A stretch of 64,000 nucleotides of DNA. Source: Streptomyces coelicoflavus. Lineage in GTDB: Bacteria > Actinomycetota > Actinomycetes > Streptomycetales > Streptomycetaceae. The position numbers and the translations under genes were made by a program. Each line of letters opens with the position of its first letter. Within the stretch, counting starts at the first letter, position 1. The stretch covers positions 1 through 64,000 of the forward strand of contig NZ_BEWB01000010.1 of assembly GCF_003112555.1 (NCBI RefSeq). Direction: 5' to 3'. Below are positions 28,397 through 36,347 of the stretch, piece after piece. The notes beneath the pieces are model-generated. The model saw only the letters and a list, made by a program, of their open reading frames with translations, was not told the origin of the DNA and made no database searches.

Positions 28397-29511
28397 TGCG
28401 AAGCAGCAGCGGCAGGAACAGCAGCGGAAACAACGGCGGGAGCCGTGGTGGCAACAGCGGCGGCCGCGGCGGGAGTGGCGGTGGCCGTGGCAACTACCGC
28501 GGCGCCGGCAACAACCGCGACGACAAGCAGGGCGGCCGTCCCAAGAAGCCGCGCCCGGAGGAGCGGCGCTACGACGTGGGCCCCGGCGCCACCCAGGACG
28601 GCCCGAAGTCGGGCCGCGGCCCCTCGGCCCGCGGCGGCGCCAAGGGCGGCCCGAAGCGGCCCCAGCAGCGCGGCCGCAGCGCGCCCGCCACGTCCCGCGA
28701 GTACGAGACGCGGGCCGAGGAGCGCAACCGCGAGCGGTACGCGGGCAAGAAGGACGTCAAGCTGCCCAAGACCTTCCCCGGCGCCGAGCAGGAGGGCGAG
28801 CGGCTGCAGAAGGTCCTCGCGCGCGCGGGCTACGGCTCCCGGCGCGCCTGCGAGGAACTGATCGAGCAGGCCAGGGTCGAGATCAACGGCGAGATCGTCC
28901 TCGAGCAGGGCCGTCGTGTCGACCCGGAGAAGGACGAGGTCAAGGTCGACGGCCTGACCGTCGCCACGCAGTCGTACCAGTTCTTCTCGCTGAACAAGCC
29001 CGCCGGTGTCGTCTCCACCATGGAGGACCCCGAGGGCCGCCAGTGCCTCGGCGACTACGTCACCAACCGCGAGACCCGCCTCTTCCACGTCGGCCGGCTC
29101 GACACCGAGACCGAGGGCGTCATCCTGCTCACCAACCACGGTGAGCTGGCCCACCGCCTGACCCACCCCCGGTACGGCGTGAAGAAGACCTACCTCGCGC
29201 ACATCGTGGGCCCGATCCCGCGCGACCTCGGCAAGCGCCTCAAGGACGGCATCCAGCTGGAGGACGGGTACGCGCGCGCGGACCACTTCCGGGTCGTCGA
29301 GCAGACCGGCAAGAACTACCTGGTCGAGGTCACGCTCCACGAGGGCCGCAAGCACATCGTCCGCCGGATGCTGGCGGAGGCGGGCTTCCCCGTCGACAAG
29401 CTGGTGCGCACCGCCTTCGGCCCGATCACCCTGGGCGACCAGAAGTCGGGCTGGCTGCGCCGCCTGTCCAACACGGAGGTCGGGATGCTGATGCAGGAGG
29501 TCGACCTCTAG
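28396..29511 (+). CDS. RsuA/RluB-family pseudouridine synthase with Gly/Arg-rich N-terminus
   Basis: A 371-residue enzyme. Residues ~1-110 are Gly/Ser/Arg/Asn-rich with RGG-like motifs, then an S4 domain (LQKVLARAGYGSRRACEELI) and the catalytic domain with GRLDTETEG, whose Asp is the nucleophile. It should convert uridine to pseudouridine in rRNA, but RluB, RluE, RluF or RsuA specificity cannot be told. It overlaps scpB by one base. The low-complexity N-terminus resembles the one on the 329-2239 product, and suggests RNA association. Confidence 0.92.
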   Translation: MRSSSGRNSSGNNGGSRGGNSGGRGGSGGGRGNYRGAGNNRDDKQGGRPKKPRPEERRYDVGPGATQDGPKSGRGPSARGGAKGGPKRPQQRGRSAPATSREYETRAEERNRERYAGKKDVKLPKTFPGAEQEGERLQKVLARAGYGSRRACEELIEQARVEINGEIVLEQGRRVDPEKDEVKVDGLTVATQSYQFFSLNKPAGVVSTMEDPEGRQCLGDYVTNRETRLFHVGRLDTETEGVILLTNHGELAHRLTHPRYGVKKTYLAHIVGPIPRDLGKRLKDGIQLEDGYARADHFRVVEQTGKNYLVEVTLHEGRKHIVRRMLAEAGFPVDKLVRTAFGPITLGDQKSGWLRRLSNTEVGMLMQEVDL

Positions 29512-29552
29512 GTCTCCCAGGTCTCCGAGGGTTGTTCCGAGCGCCCGCCGTC

Positions 29553-29575
29553 TTTATAGTCGTACTGACTATTAA
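29553..29575. promoter_or_regulatory. inverted repeat upstream of the NrtR-like gene, candidate operator
   Basis: TTTATAGTC (29553-29561) and GACTATTAA (29567-29575) pair as 8 of 9 bases of an inverted repeat with a 5-base GTACT spacer. The centre ATAGTC-N5-GACTAT is perfect. It lies 15 bases before the GTG of the Nudix regulator, where autorepression would act. Confidence 0.7.
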
Positions 29576-29590
29576 GGGGGTGGGCGTTTC

Positions 29591-30310
29591 GTGCGCGGCT
29601 ACGACAAGCACGCTTTCGAACCCTTCGCCGTCACCGTCGACCTCGCCGTCCTCACGCTGCGCGCGGGCGCGCTGCACGCGCTGCTCGTCGAGCGCGGCCA
29701 GGAGCCGTACGCGGGCCGCTGGGCGCTCCCCGGCGGCTTCCTGCTCCCCGAGGAGTCGGCGGAGACGGCGGCCAGGCGCGAGCTGGCCGAGGAGACCGGC
29801 CTGGCGGACGTGACCGGGCTGCACCTGGAGCAGCTGCGGACCTACAGCGAGCCCGGCCGCGACCCCCGCATGCGGGTCGTGTCCGTGGCCTTCGCCGCAC
29901 TGCTGCCGGACCCGCCCGAGCCGCTCGGCGGCGGTGACGCGGCCGAGGCCCGCTGGATGCCGTACGACGAGGCCGCGGGCCTCGCCTTCGACCACGACCG
30001 GATCCTGGCCGACGCCCGGGACCGGGTCGGCGCCAAGCTGGAGTACACCTGCCTGGCCACCGCCTTCTGCCCGGCCGAGTTCACGCTCGGCGAGCTGCAA
30101 CAGGTCTACGAGACGGTGTGGGGGACGGCCCTGGACCGGCCCAACTTCCGCCGCAAGGTCCTCGCCACGCCGGGTTTCGTCGAGGCGGTTCCCGGCGCCG
30201 CCCGCCTCACCGGCGGCCGCGGCAAACCGGCCGCCCTCTACCGCGCAGGACCGGCCACCGTCCTGCACCCACCGCTGCTCCGCACCCCTCGGGAAGGACG
30301 TCCCGCATGA
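29591..30310 (+). CDS. NrtR-like Nudix-domain transcriptional regulator
   Basis: A 239-residue protein. The N-terminal Nudix-like domain (residues ~10-150) has the box GGFLLPEES...RELAEETGL. The C-terminal winged-helix-type region contains EFTLGELQQVYETVWG and PNFRRKVL. NrtR proteins bind NAD or ADP-ribose-type ligands and repress NAD-metabolism genes. The next gene, an ADP-ribosylglycohydrolase, starts in ATGA overlap. A candidate operator precedes it. Confidence 0.87.
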   Translation: MRGYDKHAFEPFAVTVDLAVLTLRAGALHALLVERGQEPYAGRWALPGGFLLPEESAETAARRELAEETGLADVTGLHLEQLRTYSEPGRDPRMRVVSVAFAALLPDPPEPLGGGDAAEARWMPYDEAAGLAFDHDRILADARDRVGAKLEYTCLATAFCPAEFTLGELQQVYETVWGTALDRPNFRRKVLATPGFVEAVPGAARLTGGRGKPAALYRAGPATVLHPPLLRTPREGRPA

Positions 30311-31329
30311 CCACGACCACCGGCACCAAACGCGCCGCCACCGGAGCGCTCACCGGCCTCGCCCTCGGCGACGCGCTGGGCTTCCCCACCGAGTTCAACG
30401 ACGTCCCGGCCATCCTCGCCAAGTGCGGCCCCTGGCGGGAGATGCAGCTGCCCCGGCCCGCGATCGTCACGGACGACACCCAGATGACGCTGGCGCTGGG
30501 GAAGGGGCTGCGGACCGCCATGGACGGGGGCGTCCTGGCGCCCGAGGGGATGGCCGGGCCGGTGCGGCAGGAGTTCATCGCCTGGAACCGCTCGCCCGAG
30601 AACAACCGGGCCCCGGGCAACACCTGCCTGAGGGCCTGCGACCTCCTGGAGCGGGAAGACCGCCCCTGGCAGGACGCCAGCCAGATCCACTCCAAGGGCT
30701 GCGGCGCCAACATGCGTGTCGCGCCGGTCGGGCTCGTCCCGGGCCTGAGCGACGAACAGCGTGCGGGCGCGGCCCAGTTGCAGTCGGCGCTCACCCACGG
30801 CCACCCCACCGCGCTCGCCGCCTCCGACCTCACCGCGCACGCCGTACGGCTGCTCGCCGAGGGGGCCGAGCCGACCGGCCTGGTCGGGCTGCTGCGCTCC
30901 TACGCCTACGACAACCGCACCCGCTACCACGAGCGCTGGCTCGGCGACCTGTGGAGCCGCGCCCAGGACCCGACGCCCGAGCACTTCATCGCGCGCGGCT
31001 GGGACGAGTGCCTGGCGACACTCGACCGGCTCCAGGAGGCGGTGCGCACCGTCTCGCCCGAGACCGACCCCTGCCTGGCCGTCGGCGAGGGCTGGATCGC
31101 CGAGGAGGCCATGGCGGCCGGGCTGCTCTGCTTCCTGCTCTTCGTCGACGAGCCGCTCACCGCCCTGCGCCGCGGTGCCTGCACGTCCGGCGACTCCGAC
31201 TCCATCGCCTGCCTCGCGGGCGCCTTCGCGGGCGCGCACCTGGGCGCCGACGCCTGGCCGGCCGACTGGGCGGACCGCATCGAGTACCGGGGCGACCTGC
31301 TGGCCCTCGGCGCCCTCTGGGACGCTTGA
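30307..31329 (+). CDS. ADP-ribosylglycohydrolase family protein
   Basis: A 340-residue DraG/ARH-type hydrolase: ALTGLALGDALGFPTEF, the metal site VTDDTQMTLAL and the second metal motif SGDSDSIACLAGAFAGAHLG. It would cleave ADP-ribose from proteins, RNA/DNA or small molecules. ATG 30307 overlaps the NrtR-like stop by four bases, so one transcript links the two. It precedes the nucleotidyltransferase by four bases. Confidence 0.93.
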   Translation: MTTTTGTKRAATGALTGLALGDALGFPTEFNDVPAILAKCGPWREMQLPRPAIVTDDTQMTLALGKGLRTAMDGGVLAPEGMAGPVRQEFIAWNRSPENNRAPGNTCLRACDLLEREDRPWQDASQIHSKGCGANMRVAPVGLVPGLSDEQRAGAAQLQSALTHGHPTALAASDLTAHAVRLLAEGAEPTGLVGLLRSYAYDNRTRYHERWLGDLWSRAQDPTPEHFIARGWDECLATLDRLQEAVRTVSPETDPCLAVGEGWIAEEAMAAGLLCFLLFVDEPLTALRRGACTSGDSDSIACLAGAFAGAHLGADAWPADWADRIEYRGDLLALGALWDA

Positions 31330-31333
31330 GCGC

Positions 31334-32086
31334 ATGATCGACGCCCTCGACATCGACCTGGCCCCGGTGGTGGCCGAGCAGCCCTTCCCGGTGCTGTTCG
31401 CCACCGTCTCCGGCGCCCACCTGTACGGCTTCCCCTCCCGCGACTCCGACGTGGACCTGCGCGGCGTGCACCTGCTGCCCGCCGCCGACCTGGTCGGGCT
31501 GCGCGAGCCGGAGGAGACCAGGTCGCGGATGTGGGACCGGGACGGCGTCGAGATGGACCTGGTCACGCACGACCTGCGCAAGTTCGTCCGGCTGATGCTC
31601 CGCCGCAACGGCTACGTGCTGGAGCAGCTGCTCTCCCCGCTGGTCGTGCACACCACGGAGGCCCACGGGGAGCTGGCCGGACTCGCGCCGGGGGTCCTCA
31701 CCGGCCACCACGCCCACCACTACCGGGGGTTCGCGGGCACCCAGTGGCGGCTGTTCGAGAAGACCGGCCAGCTGAAGCCGCTCCTGTACACCTTCCGGGT
31801 GCTGCTCACCGGCATCCACCTGATGCGCACCGGGGACGTGCAGCCCCACCTGCCCACCCTCGTCGAGGAGGTCGACGCCGCTCCGGGGTACCTGCCCGAG
31901 CTGGTCGCCGCCAAGGCCGAGCGGGAGCACGGGGACGCGGACGTCGACCACGCGCGCGTGCGGGCCGACGTGGAGCGGCTGCACGGCGTCCTGGACGACG
32001 CCCGGGCCGCCTCAGCCCTCCCCGACGCCCCGACCGCGTACGACGCCCTGCACGACTTCGTCGTACGGACCCGGCTGGAGCGCTGA
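31334..32086 (+). CDS. COG3541-like nucleotidyltransferase, first copy
   Basis: A 250-residue DNA-polymerase-beta superfamily protein. The active-site motif has AHLYGFPSRDSDVDLRGV, keeping the G...DSD-x-D pattern, and an LYTFRVLLTGIHLMRTG helix follows. The same fold occurs in nucleotidyltransferases of RNA repair clusters. The substrate is unknown. ATG 31334 is four bases past the ADP-ribosylglycohydrolase stop. Its last 75 bases overlap a convergent paralogue. Confidence 0.82.
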   Translation: MIDALDIDLAPVVAEQPFPVLFATVSGAHLYGFPSRDSDVDLRGVHLLPAADLVGLREPEETRSRMWDRDGVEMDLVTHDLRKFVRLMLRRNGYVLEQLLSPLVVHTTEAHGELAGLAPGVLTGHHAHHYRGFAGTQWRLFEKTGQLKPLLYTFRVLLTGIHLMRTGDVQPHLPTLVEEVDAAPGYLPELVAAKAEREHGDADVDHARVRADVERLHGVLDDARAASALPDAPTAYDALHDFVVRTRLER

Positions 32087-32773
32087 GGCGCGGCGGGTGC
32101 GGACCAGGAAGTCCTCGACGCGCCGTCGGTCCGGTTCGGCGGGCAGGGGGCTGCGCAGGGCGGCCTCCTCGCCCTCCCCGGCCAGGCGGTTCATCCACCC
32201 CTCCAGGTCCGGCCAGGGCACCTCGCCGCGCTTCACGGCGAGCAGTGACTCCCGCGCTTCGCCGACGTCGATGGTCAGGACGCCCGTGCGCAGCAGGTCG
32301 CGGGCGGAGATCAGCAGCCTCAGCAGGTGCATCGCGTGCTTCCAGCGCGGGGCGCCGTGGGTGCGGACGTCGGCGTCGAGCTTGCGGCGCTGGCCGTGCG
32401 CGTAGCGCGTGAACGTCTCGTGGGCCCGGCGGGAGAGGAACGCGTCGCGCAGGGCGAGCAGTTCGCGGCCCGTGTCGTCCACGCGCTCCACGAGGGGTGA
32501 GTGCAGGCACTCCAGGATGTTCGGGTTCGCGCGCAGGGCCAGCTCGCAGAAGCGCTCCAGCTCCCAGCTGAACTGCTCCTCCCCGGGGCCCTCCACGTGC
32601 GTCGGCGGCTTCTCGAAGCGCCAGAACAGCGCGGTCGGCGCGAGGAAGATGCCCCGGCGGTCCGTGTCGCTGTCCTCCGTGGCCAGACCGAAGGCGCGCG
32701 AGCCCATGACGCAGGCGTAGACCGTGTGGTCACGGACCAGGGTCTCGTGGTTCTCGGGGGCTTCGGGGTGCAT
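32012..32773 (-). CDS. COG3541-like nucleotidyltransferase, second copy
   Basis: A 253-residue paralogue of the neighbouring gene. Its active site is VMGSRAFGLATEDSDTDRRGI, and the helix HLLRLLISARDLLRTG parallels the first copy. It runs in the opposite direction, overlaps the first by 75 bases, and follows the Rieske gene on the same strand after 22 bases. Substrate unknown. Confidence 0.82.
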   Translation of the reverse strand: MHPEAPENHETLVRDHTVYACVMGSRAFGLATEDSDTDRRGIFLAPTALFWRFEKPPTHVEGPGEEQFSWELERFCELALRANPNILECLHSPLVERVDDTGRELLALRDAFLSRRAHETFTRYAHGQRRKLDADVRTHGAPRWKHAMHLLRLLISARDLLRTGVLTIDVGEARESLLAVKRGEVPWPDLEGWMNRLAGEGEEAALRSPLPAEPDRRRVEDFLVRTRRASALQPGPYDEVVQGVVRGRGVGEG

Positions 32774-32795
32774 GGCCGGAGCGTACGCGGGCGGC

Positions 32796-33200
32796 TCACG
32801 CCAGGCGGACCGAATTTCCCTCCACCGTGATCTCCTTCCCGGGCAGCGGCTTCGTGGCCGGACCCCGCACCACCGAGCCGTCGGCGGCGGAGAACCTGCT
32901 GCCGTGGCAGGCGCAGTCGATGGTGCCGTCCCGCACGTCCGAGACGACGCAGCCCTGGTGGGTGCAGACCGCCGAGAACGCCTTGAACTCGCCCTTCTCC
33001 GGCTGGGTCACCACGATCTTCCGGTCGGTGAGGACCTTGCCGCCGGCGATCGGGATGTCGTTCGTGGACGCAAGTTCCTGCCCGGAGGAGGCGGCCGGGG
33101 AACCGCCGTCGTCACCTCCTCCGCCGCAGCCCGCGCAGAGCGCCGCCGCGCCCGCGCCCGTGCAGAGGAGGACCGTGCGTCGGGTCGGGGTGTGGGTCAT
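32796..33200 (-). CDS. Rieske [2Fe-2S] lipoprotein
   Basis: A 134-residue secreted iron-sulfur protein. The N-terminus has a twin-arginine motif (TRRTVLL), a short hydrophobic stretch and an LCAGC lipobox, so it should be a Tat-exported lipoprotein. The cluster ligands are in CTHQGC and CACHGSRF. It may pass electrons at the outer face of the membrane, partner unknown. ATG 33200 has CCGGAG 8 bases upstream. It is divergent from aroH and likely co-transcribed with the downstream nucleotidyltransferase. Confidence 0.9.
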   Translation of the reverse strand: MTHTPTRRTVLLCTGAGAAALCAGCGGGGDDGGSPAASSGQELASTNDIPIAGGKVLTDRKIVVTQPEKGEFKAFSAVCTHQGCVVSDVRDGTIDCACHGSRFSAADGSVVRGPATKPLPGKEITVEGNSVRLA

Positions 33201-33343
33201 GTCGCAACTCCGGGGGAGGGGGGTTCCAGGCGCCGCCAGCGTCTCAGGAGACGGGCGCCGCGGGCCGGTACGCGGCGGGCTGACTAGGCTGGACGGACCA
33301 AGAACCGATACATGCGTCAGCACTGTGAGCAAGGAGCATCGCC

Positions 33344-33706
33344 GTGGCGGTACGAGCGGTCCGGGGCGCCGTCCAACTGGAGCGGGACGAGGCGGGGCAC
33401 ATGGACGAGCAGGTCGCCGCCCTGCTGACCGCCCTCATGGAGCGCAACGGCCTGACGGCCGACGACCTGATCAGCCTGTGGTTCACCGCCACCCCCGATC
33501 TGCACAGCGACTTCCCGGCCGCCGCGGCCCGCGGGCTCGGCATCACCGACGTGCCGCTGATCTGCGCCCAGGAGCTGGACATCGAGGGCGCCATGCCGCG
33601 CGTCGTCCGTGTTCTCGCCCACATCGAGTCCGACCGGCCCCGCGCCGGGATCACCCACGTCTACCTCGGCGCCGCCGCGGCCCTGCGCAAGGACATCGCC
33701 CAGTGA
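33344..33706 (+). CDS. aroH: chorismate mutase, AroH type
   Basis: A 120-residue AroH-class enzyme that turns chorismate to prephenate. It has RAVRGAVQLERDE at the N-terminus and the active-site region CAQELDIEGAMPRVVRVL, with Cys/Glu/Arg at the usual places. GTG 33344 has AAGGAGC about 8 bases upstream. It overlaps the tyrA GTG by four bases, so the two enzymes form a Tyr/Phe branch pair. Confidence 0.95.
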   Translation: MAVRAVRGAVQLERDEAGHMDEQVAALLTALMERNGLTADDLISLWFTATPDLHSDFPAAAARGLGITDVPLICAQELDIEGAMPRVVRVLAHIESDRPRAGITHVYLGAAAALRKDIAQ

Positions 33707-34788
33707 GAACCGCACTCGTCATCGGCACCGGCCTCATCGGCACCTCCGCCGCCCTCGCCCTCACCGCGCGGGGCGTCGCCGTCCACCTCGCCGACCACGA
33801 CCCCGAGCAGGCCCGCACCGCCGCCGCGCTCGGCGCCGGCACCGACGAGACCCCGGACGGACCGGTGGACCTCGCGATCGTCGCCGCCCCGCCCGCCCTG
33901 GTGGCCGACGTGCTCGCCGACGCCATGGGCCGCGGCGTCGCCCGCGGCTACGTCGACGTCGCCTCCGTCAAGGGCGGACCCCGGCGGGAGCTGGAGGAAC
34001 GCGGGCTCGACCTCTCCGCGTACATCGGCACCCACCCCATGTCCGGCCGGGAGAAGTCCGGGCCGCTGGCCGCCACCGCCGACCTCTTCGAGGGCCGCCC
34101 CTGGGTGCTGACCCCGACCCGGGACACCGACACCGAGGTGCTGAACCTCGCCCTGGAGCTGGTCTCGCACTGCCGCGCGGTGCCCGTGGTGATGGACGCG
34201 GACGCCCACGACCGCGCCGTGGCCCTCGTCTCGCACATGCCCCACCTGGTCTCCAGCATGGTCGCCGCGCGCCTGGAGCACGCCGAGGAGGCCGCCGTAC
34301 GGCTGTGCGGGCAGGGCATCCGCGACGTGACCCGGATCGCCGCCTCCGACCCCCGGATGTGGATCGACATCCTCTCCGCCAACCCGGGGCCGGTCGCCGA
34401 CCTGCTCACCGACGTCGCCGCCGACCTGGAGGAGACGGTGCGGTCCCTGCGCGCCCTGGAGTCCGCCGACGCGGACAAGCGCCACGAGGGCGGCACCGGC
34501 ATCGCCGAGGTGCTGCGGCGCGGCAACGCCGGGCAGGTCCGCGTCCCCGGCAAGCACGGGTCGGCACCGCGGATCTACGAGACGGTGGCCGTCCTCATCG
34601 ACGACCAGCCCGGCCAGCTGGCCCGCATCTTCGCGGACGCGGGACGGGCCGGGGTCAACGTCGAGGACGTACGGATCGAGCACGCGACCGGTCAGCAGGC
34701 CGGCCTGGTGCAGCTCATGGTCGAGCCGAGGGCCGCCGCCGTCCTCACGGCGGCCCTGAAGGAGCGGGGCTGGGCGATCCGGCAGTGA
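33703..34788 (+). CDS. tyrA: prephenate dehydrogenase with C-terminal ACT domain
   Basis: A 361-residue enzyme of tyrosine synthesis: the NAD(P) motif VIGTGLIGTS at the N-terminus, GTHPMSGREKSGP, then DRAVALVSHMPHLV. Residues ~285-355 form an ACT domain (YETVAVLIDDQPGQLARIF), which should give feedback control by tyrosine. It overlaps aroH by four bases (GTGA). A hairpin lies 68 bases beyond the stop. Confidence 0.95.
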   Translation: MRTALVIGTGLIGTSAALALTARGVAVHLADHDPEQARTAAALGAGTDETPDGPVDLAIVAAPPALVADVLADAMGRGVARGYVDVASVKGGPRRELEERGLDLSAYIGTHPMSGREKSGPLAATADLFEGRPWVLTPTRDTDTEVLNLALELVSHCRAVPVVMDADAHDRAVALVSHMPHLVSSMVAARLEHAEEAAVRLCGQGIRDVTRIAASDPRMWIDILSANPGPVADLLTDVAADLEETVRSLRALESADADKRHEGGTGIAEVLRRGNAGQVRVPGKHGSAPRIYETVAVLIDDQPGQLARIFADAGRAGVNVEDVRIEHATGQQAGLVQLMVEPRAAAVLTAALKERGWAIRQ

Positions 34789-34856
34789 TCGCGGGCCCAC
34801 GGGGCCGTTCCGGGTTCGTACGGCTGTCAGAGGGGTCCTGCGAGCCCGGTAACCTT

Positions 34857-34882
34857 GTGCGGGACGCGTTCGCGTCCCGCAC
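34857..34882 (+). repeat. perfect 12-bp inverted repeat before cmk
   Basis: GTGCGGGACGCG and CGCGTCCCGCAC flank a 2-base TT centre, a near-ideal hairpin or palindromic operator. It lies between tyrA and cmk, 36 bases before the cmk GTG. It could end tyrA transcription, attenuate cmk or bind a regulator; I cannot decide. Confidence 0.8.
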
Positions 34883-34918
34883 ACCACCCACCGCACCGCA
34901 CCAGGAAGGTGTCCCCCC

Positions 34919-35614
34919 GTGGAAAACGGCGCCGCCCCGACCGCCCCGGCCGTGATTGTCGCCATCGACGGCCCCTCCGGCACGGGCAAGTCGAGCACGT
35001 CGAAGGCCGTGGCCGCACAGCTCGGCCTCAGCTACCTGGACACCGGTGCGCAGTACCGGGCGATCACGTGGTGGATGGTCAGCAACGGCATCGACACCGA
35101 CGACCCGCACGCCGTCGCCGCCGCGGCCGGCAAGCCCGAGATCGTCTCCGGCACCGACCCGGCCGGCCCGACCATCACGGTCGACGGCGTGGACGTGGCC
35201 GGACCGATCCGCACCCAGGAGGTCACCTCCAAGGTCAGCGCGGTCAGCGCCGTACCGGAGATCCGCACCCGGATCACCGAGCTGCAGCGCACCATCGCCG
35301 CCGCCGCGCCGCTCGGCATCGTCGTCGAGGGCCGCGACATCGGCACCACCGTGCTGCCCGACGCCGACCTCAAGATCTTCCTCACCGCCTCGGCGGAGGC
35401 CCGCGCCGCCCGCCGCAGCGGCGAGCTGAAGGGCGCCGACGTCCACGCCACCCGGGAGGCCCTGATCAAGCGGGACGCGGCCGACTCCAGCCGCAAAACC
35501 TCGCCGCTGGCCAAGGCCGGCGACGCGGTCGAGGTGGACACCACCGCCCTCACCCTCGCGCAGGTCATCGAGTGCGTCGTCACCCTCGTCGAGGAGAAGC
35601 GGGCGGGCAAGTGA
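34919..35614 (+). CDS. cmk: cytidylate kinase
   Basis: A 231-residue P-loop kinase for CMP/dCMP. IDGPSGTGKSSTSKAVA is the nucleotide-binding loop, and VVEGRDIGTTVLPDADLKIFLTASAEARAARR is the NMP/LID region. GTG 34919 has AGGAAGG about 9 bases upstream. It overlaps plsC by four bases. The cmk-plsC-der order is conserved in many actinobacteria. Confidence 0.96.
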   Translation: MENGAAPTAPAVIVAIDGPSGTGKSSTSKAVAAQLGLSYLDTGAQYRAITWWMVSNGIDTDDPHAVAAAAGKPEIVSGTDPAGPTITVDGVDVAGPIRTQEVTSKVSAVSAVPEIRTRITELQRTIAAAAPLGIVVEGRDIGTTVLPDADLKIFLTASAEARAARRSGELKGADVHATREALIKRDAADSSRKTSPLAKAGDAVEVDTTALTLAQVIECVVTLVEEKRAGK

Positions 35615-36273
35615 CCGCATCCTCCGCCGCGCCCGCCCCCTCCGAGAAGGGCGCCGAGGTCGGCCGGCGCATCGGCGTCGGCCTGATGTACGGGCTGTGG
35701 AAGCCGCGCGTGCTCGGCGCCTGGCGGGTGCCCGCCACCGGCCCGGTGATCTACGCCGTCAACCACGCGCACAACATCGACGGACCGATGGTCATGGGCG
35801 TCGCGCCCCGGCCCACGCACTTCCTGATCAAGAAGGAGGCGTTCGTCGGCCCGCTGGGACGCTTCCTGACCGGCATCGGCCAGCTGCCGGTGGACCGCCA
35901 CTCCGCCGACCGCACGGCCATAGGACAGGCGCTCGGCGTGCTGGCGGACGGCGGCGTCCTCGGCATCTTCCCCGAGGGCACCCGCGGCGAGGGCGACTTC
36001 GCCTCGCTGCGCGCCGGGCTCGCCTACTTCGCGGTGCGCGGCGGCGCCCCGATCGTCCCGGTCGCCGTACTGGGAAGCACCGACCGTCCCGGACGGTTGA
36101 TAAAGGCGCTGCCTCCGCTGCGCTCCCGCGTGGACGTCGTCTTCGGCGACCCCTTCGACGCGGGCGACGGCAGCGGGCGGCGCACCCGCAAGGTGCTGGA
36201 CGAGGCCACCGAACGCATCCAGAAGCAGCTCACCGCGCACCTGGAAAACGCCAGGCGCCTCACCGGGCGCTGA
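35611..36273 (+). CDS. 1-acyl-sn-glycerol-3-phosphate acyltransferase (PlsC family)
   Basis: A 220-residue acyltransferase with the HX4D motif in NHAHNIDG, the FPEGTRGEG motif and a VPVAVLGST segment. It esterifies lysophosphatidic acid or a related acceptor. It overlaps cmk by four bases (GTGA) and precedes der by 74 bases, the arrangement common in actinobacteria. Hydrophobicity is moderate, as expected for a membrane-associated enzyme. Confidence 0.94.
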   Translation: MTASSAAPAPSEKGAEVGRRIGVGLMYGLWKPRVLGAWRVPATGPVIYAVNHAHNIDGPMVMGVAPRPTHFLIKKEAFVGPLGRFLTGIGQLPVDRHSADRTAIGQALGVLADGGVLGIFPEGTRGEGDFASLRAGLAYFAVRGGAPIVPVAVLGSTDRPGRLIKALPPLRSRVDVVFGDPFDAGDGSGRRTRKVLDEATERIQKQLTAHLENARRLTGR

Positions 36274-36347
36274 GTGACACTTGAGTAGTGGATCACCCGG
36301 TACAGGGGTGTTCCACCGATCACCACGATGAACGAGGTACGGACTTC

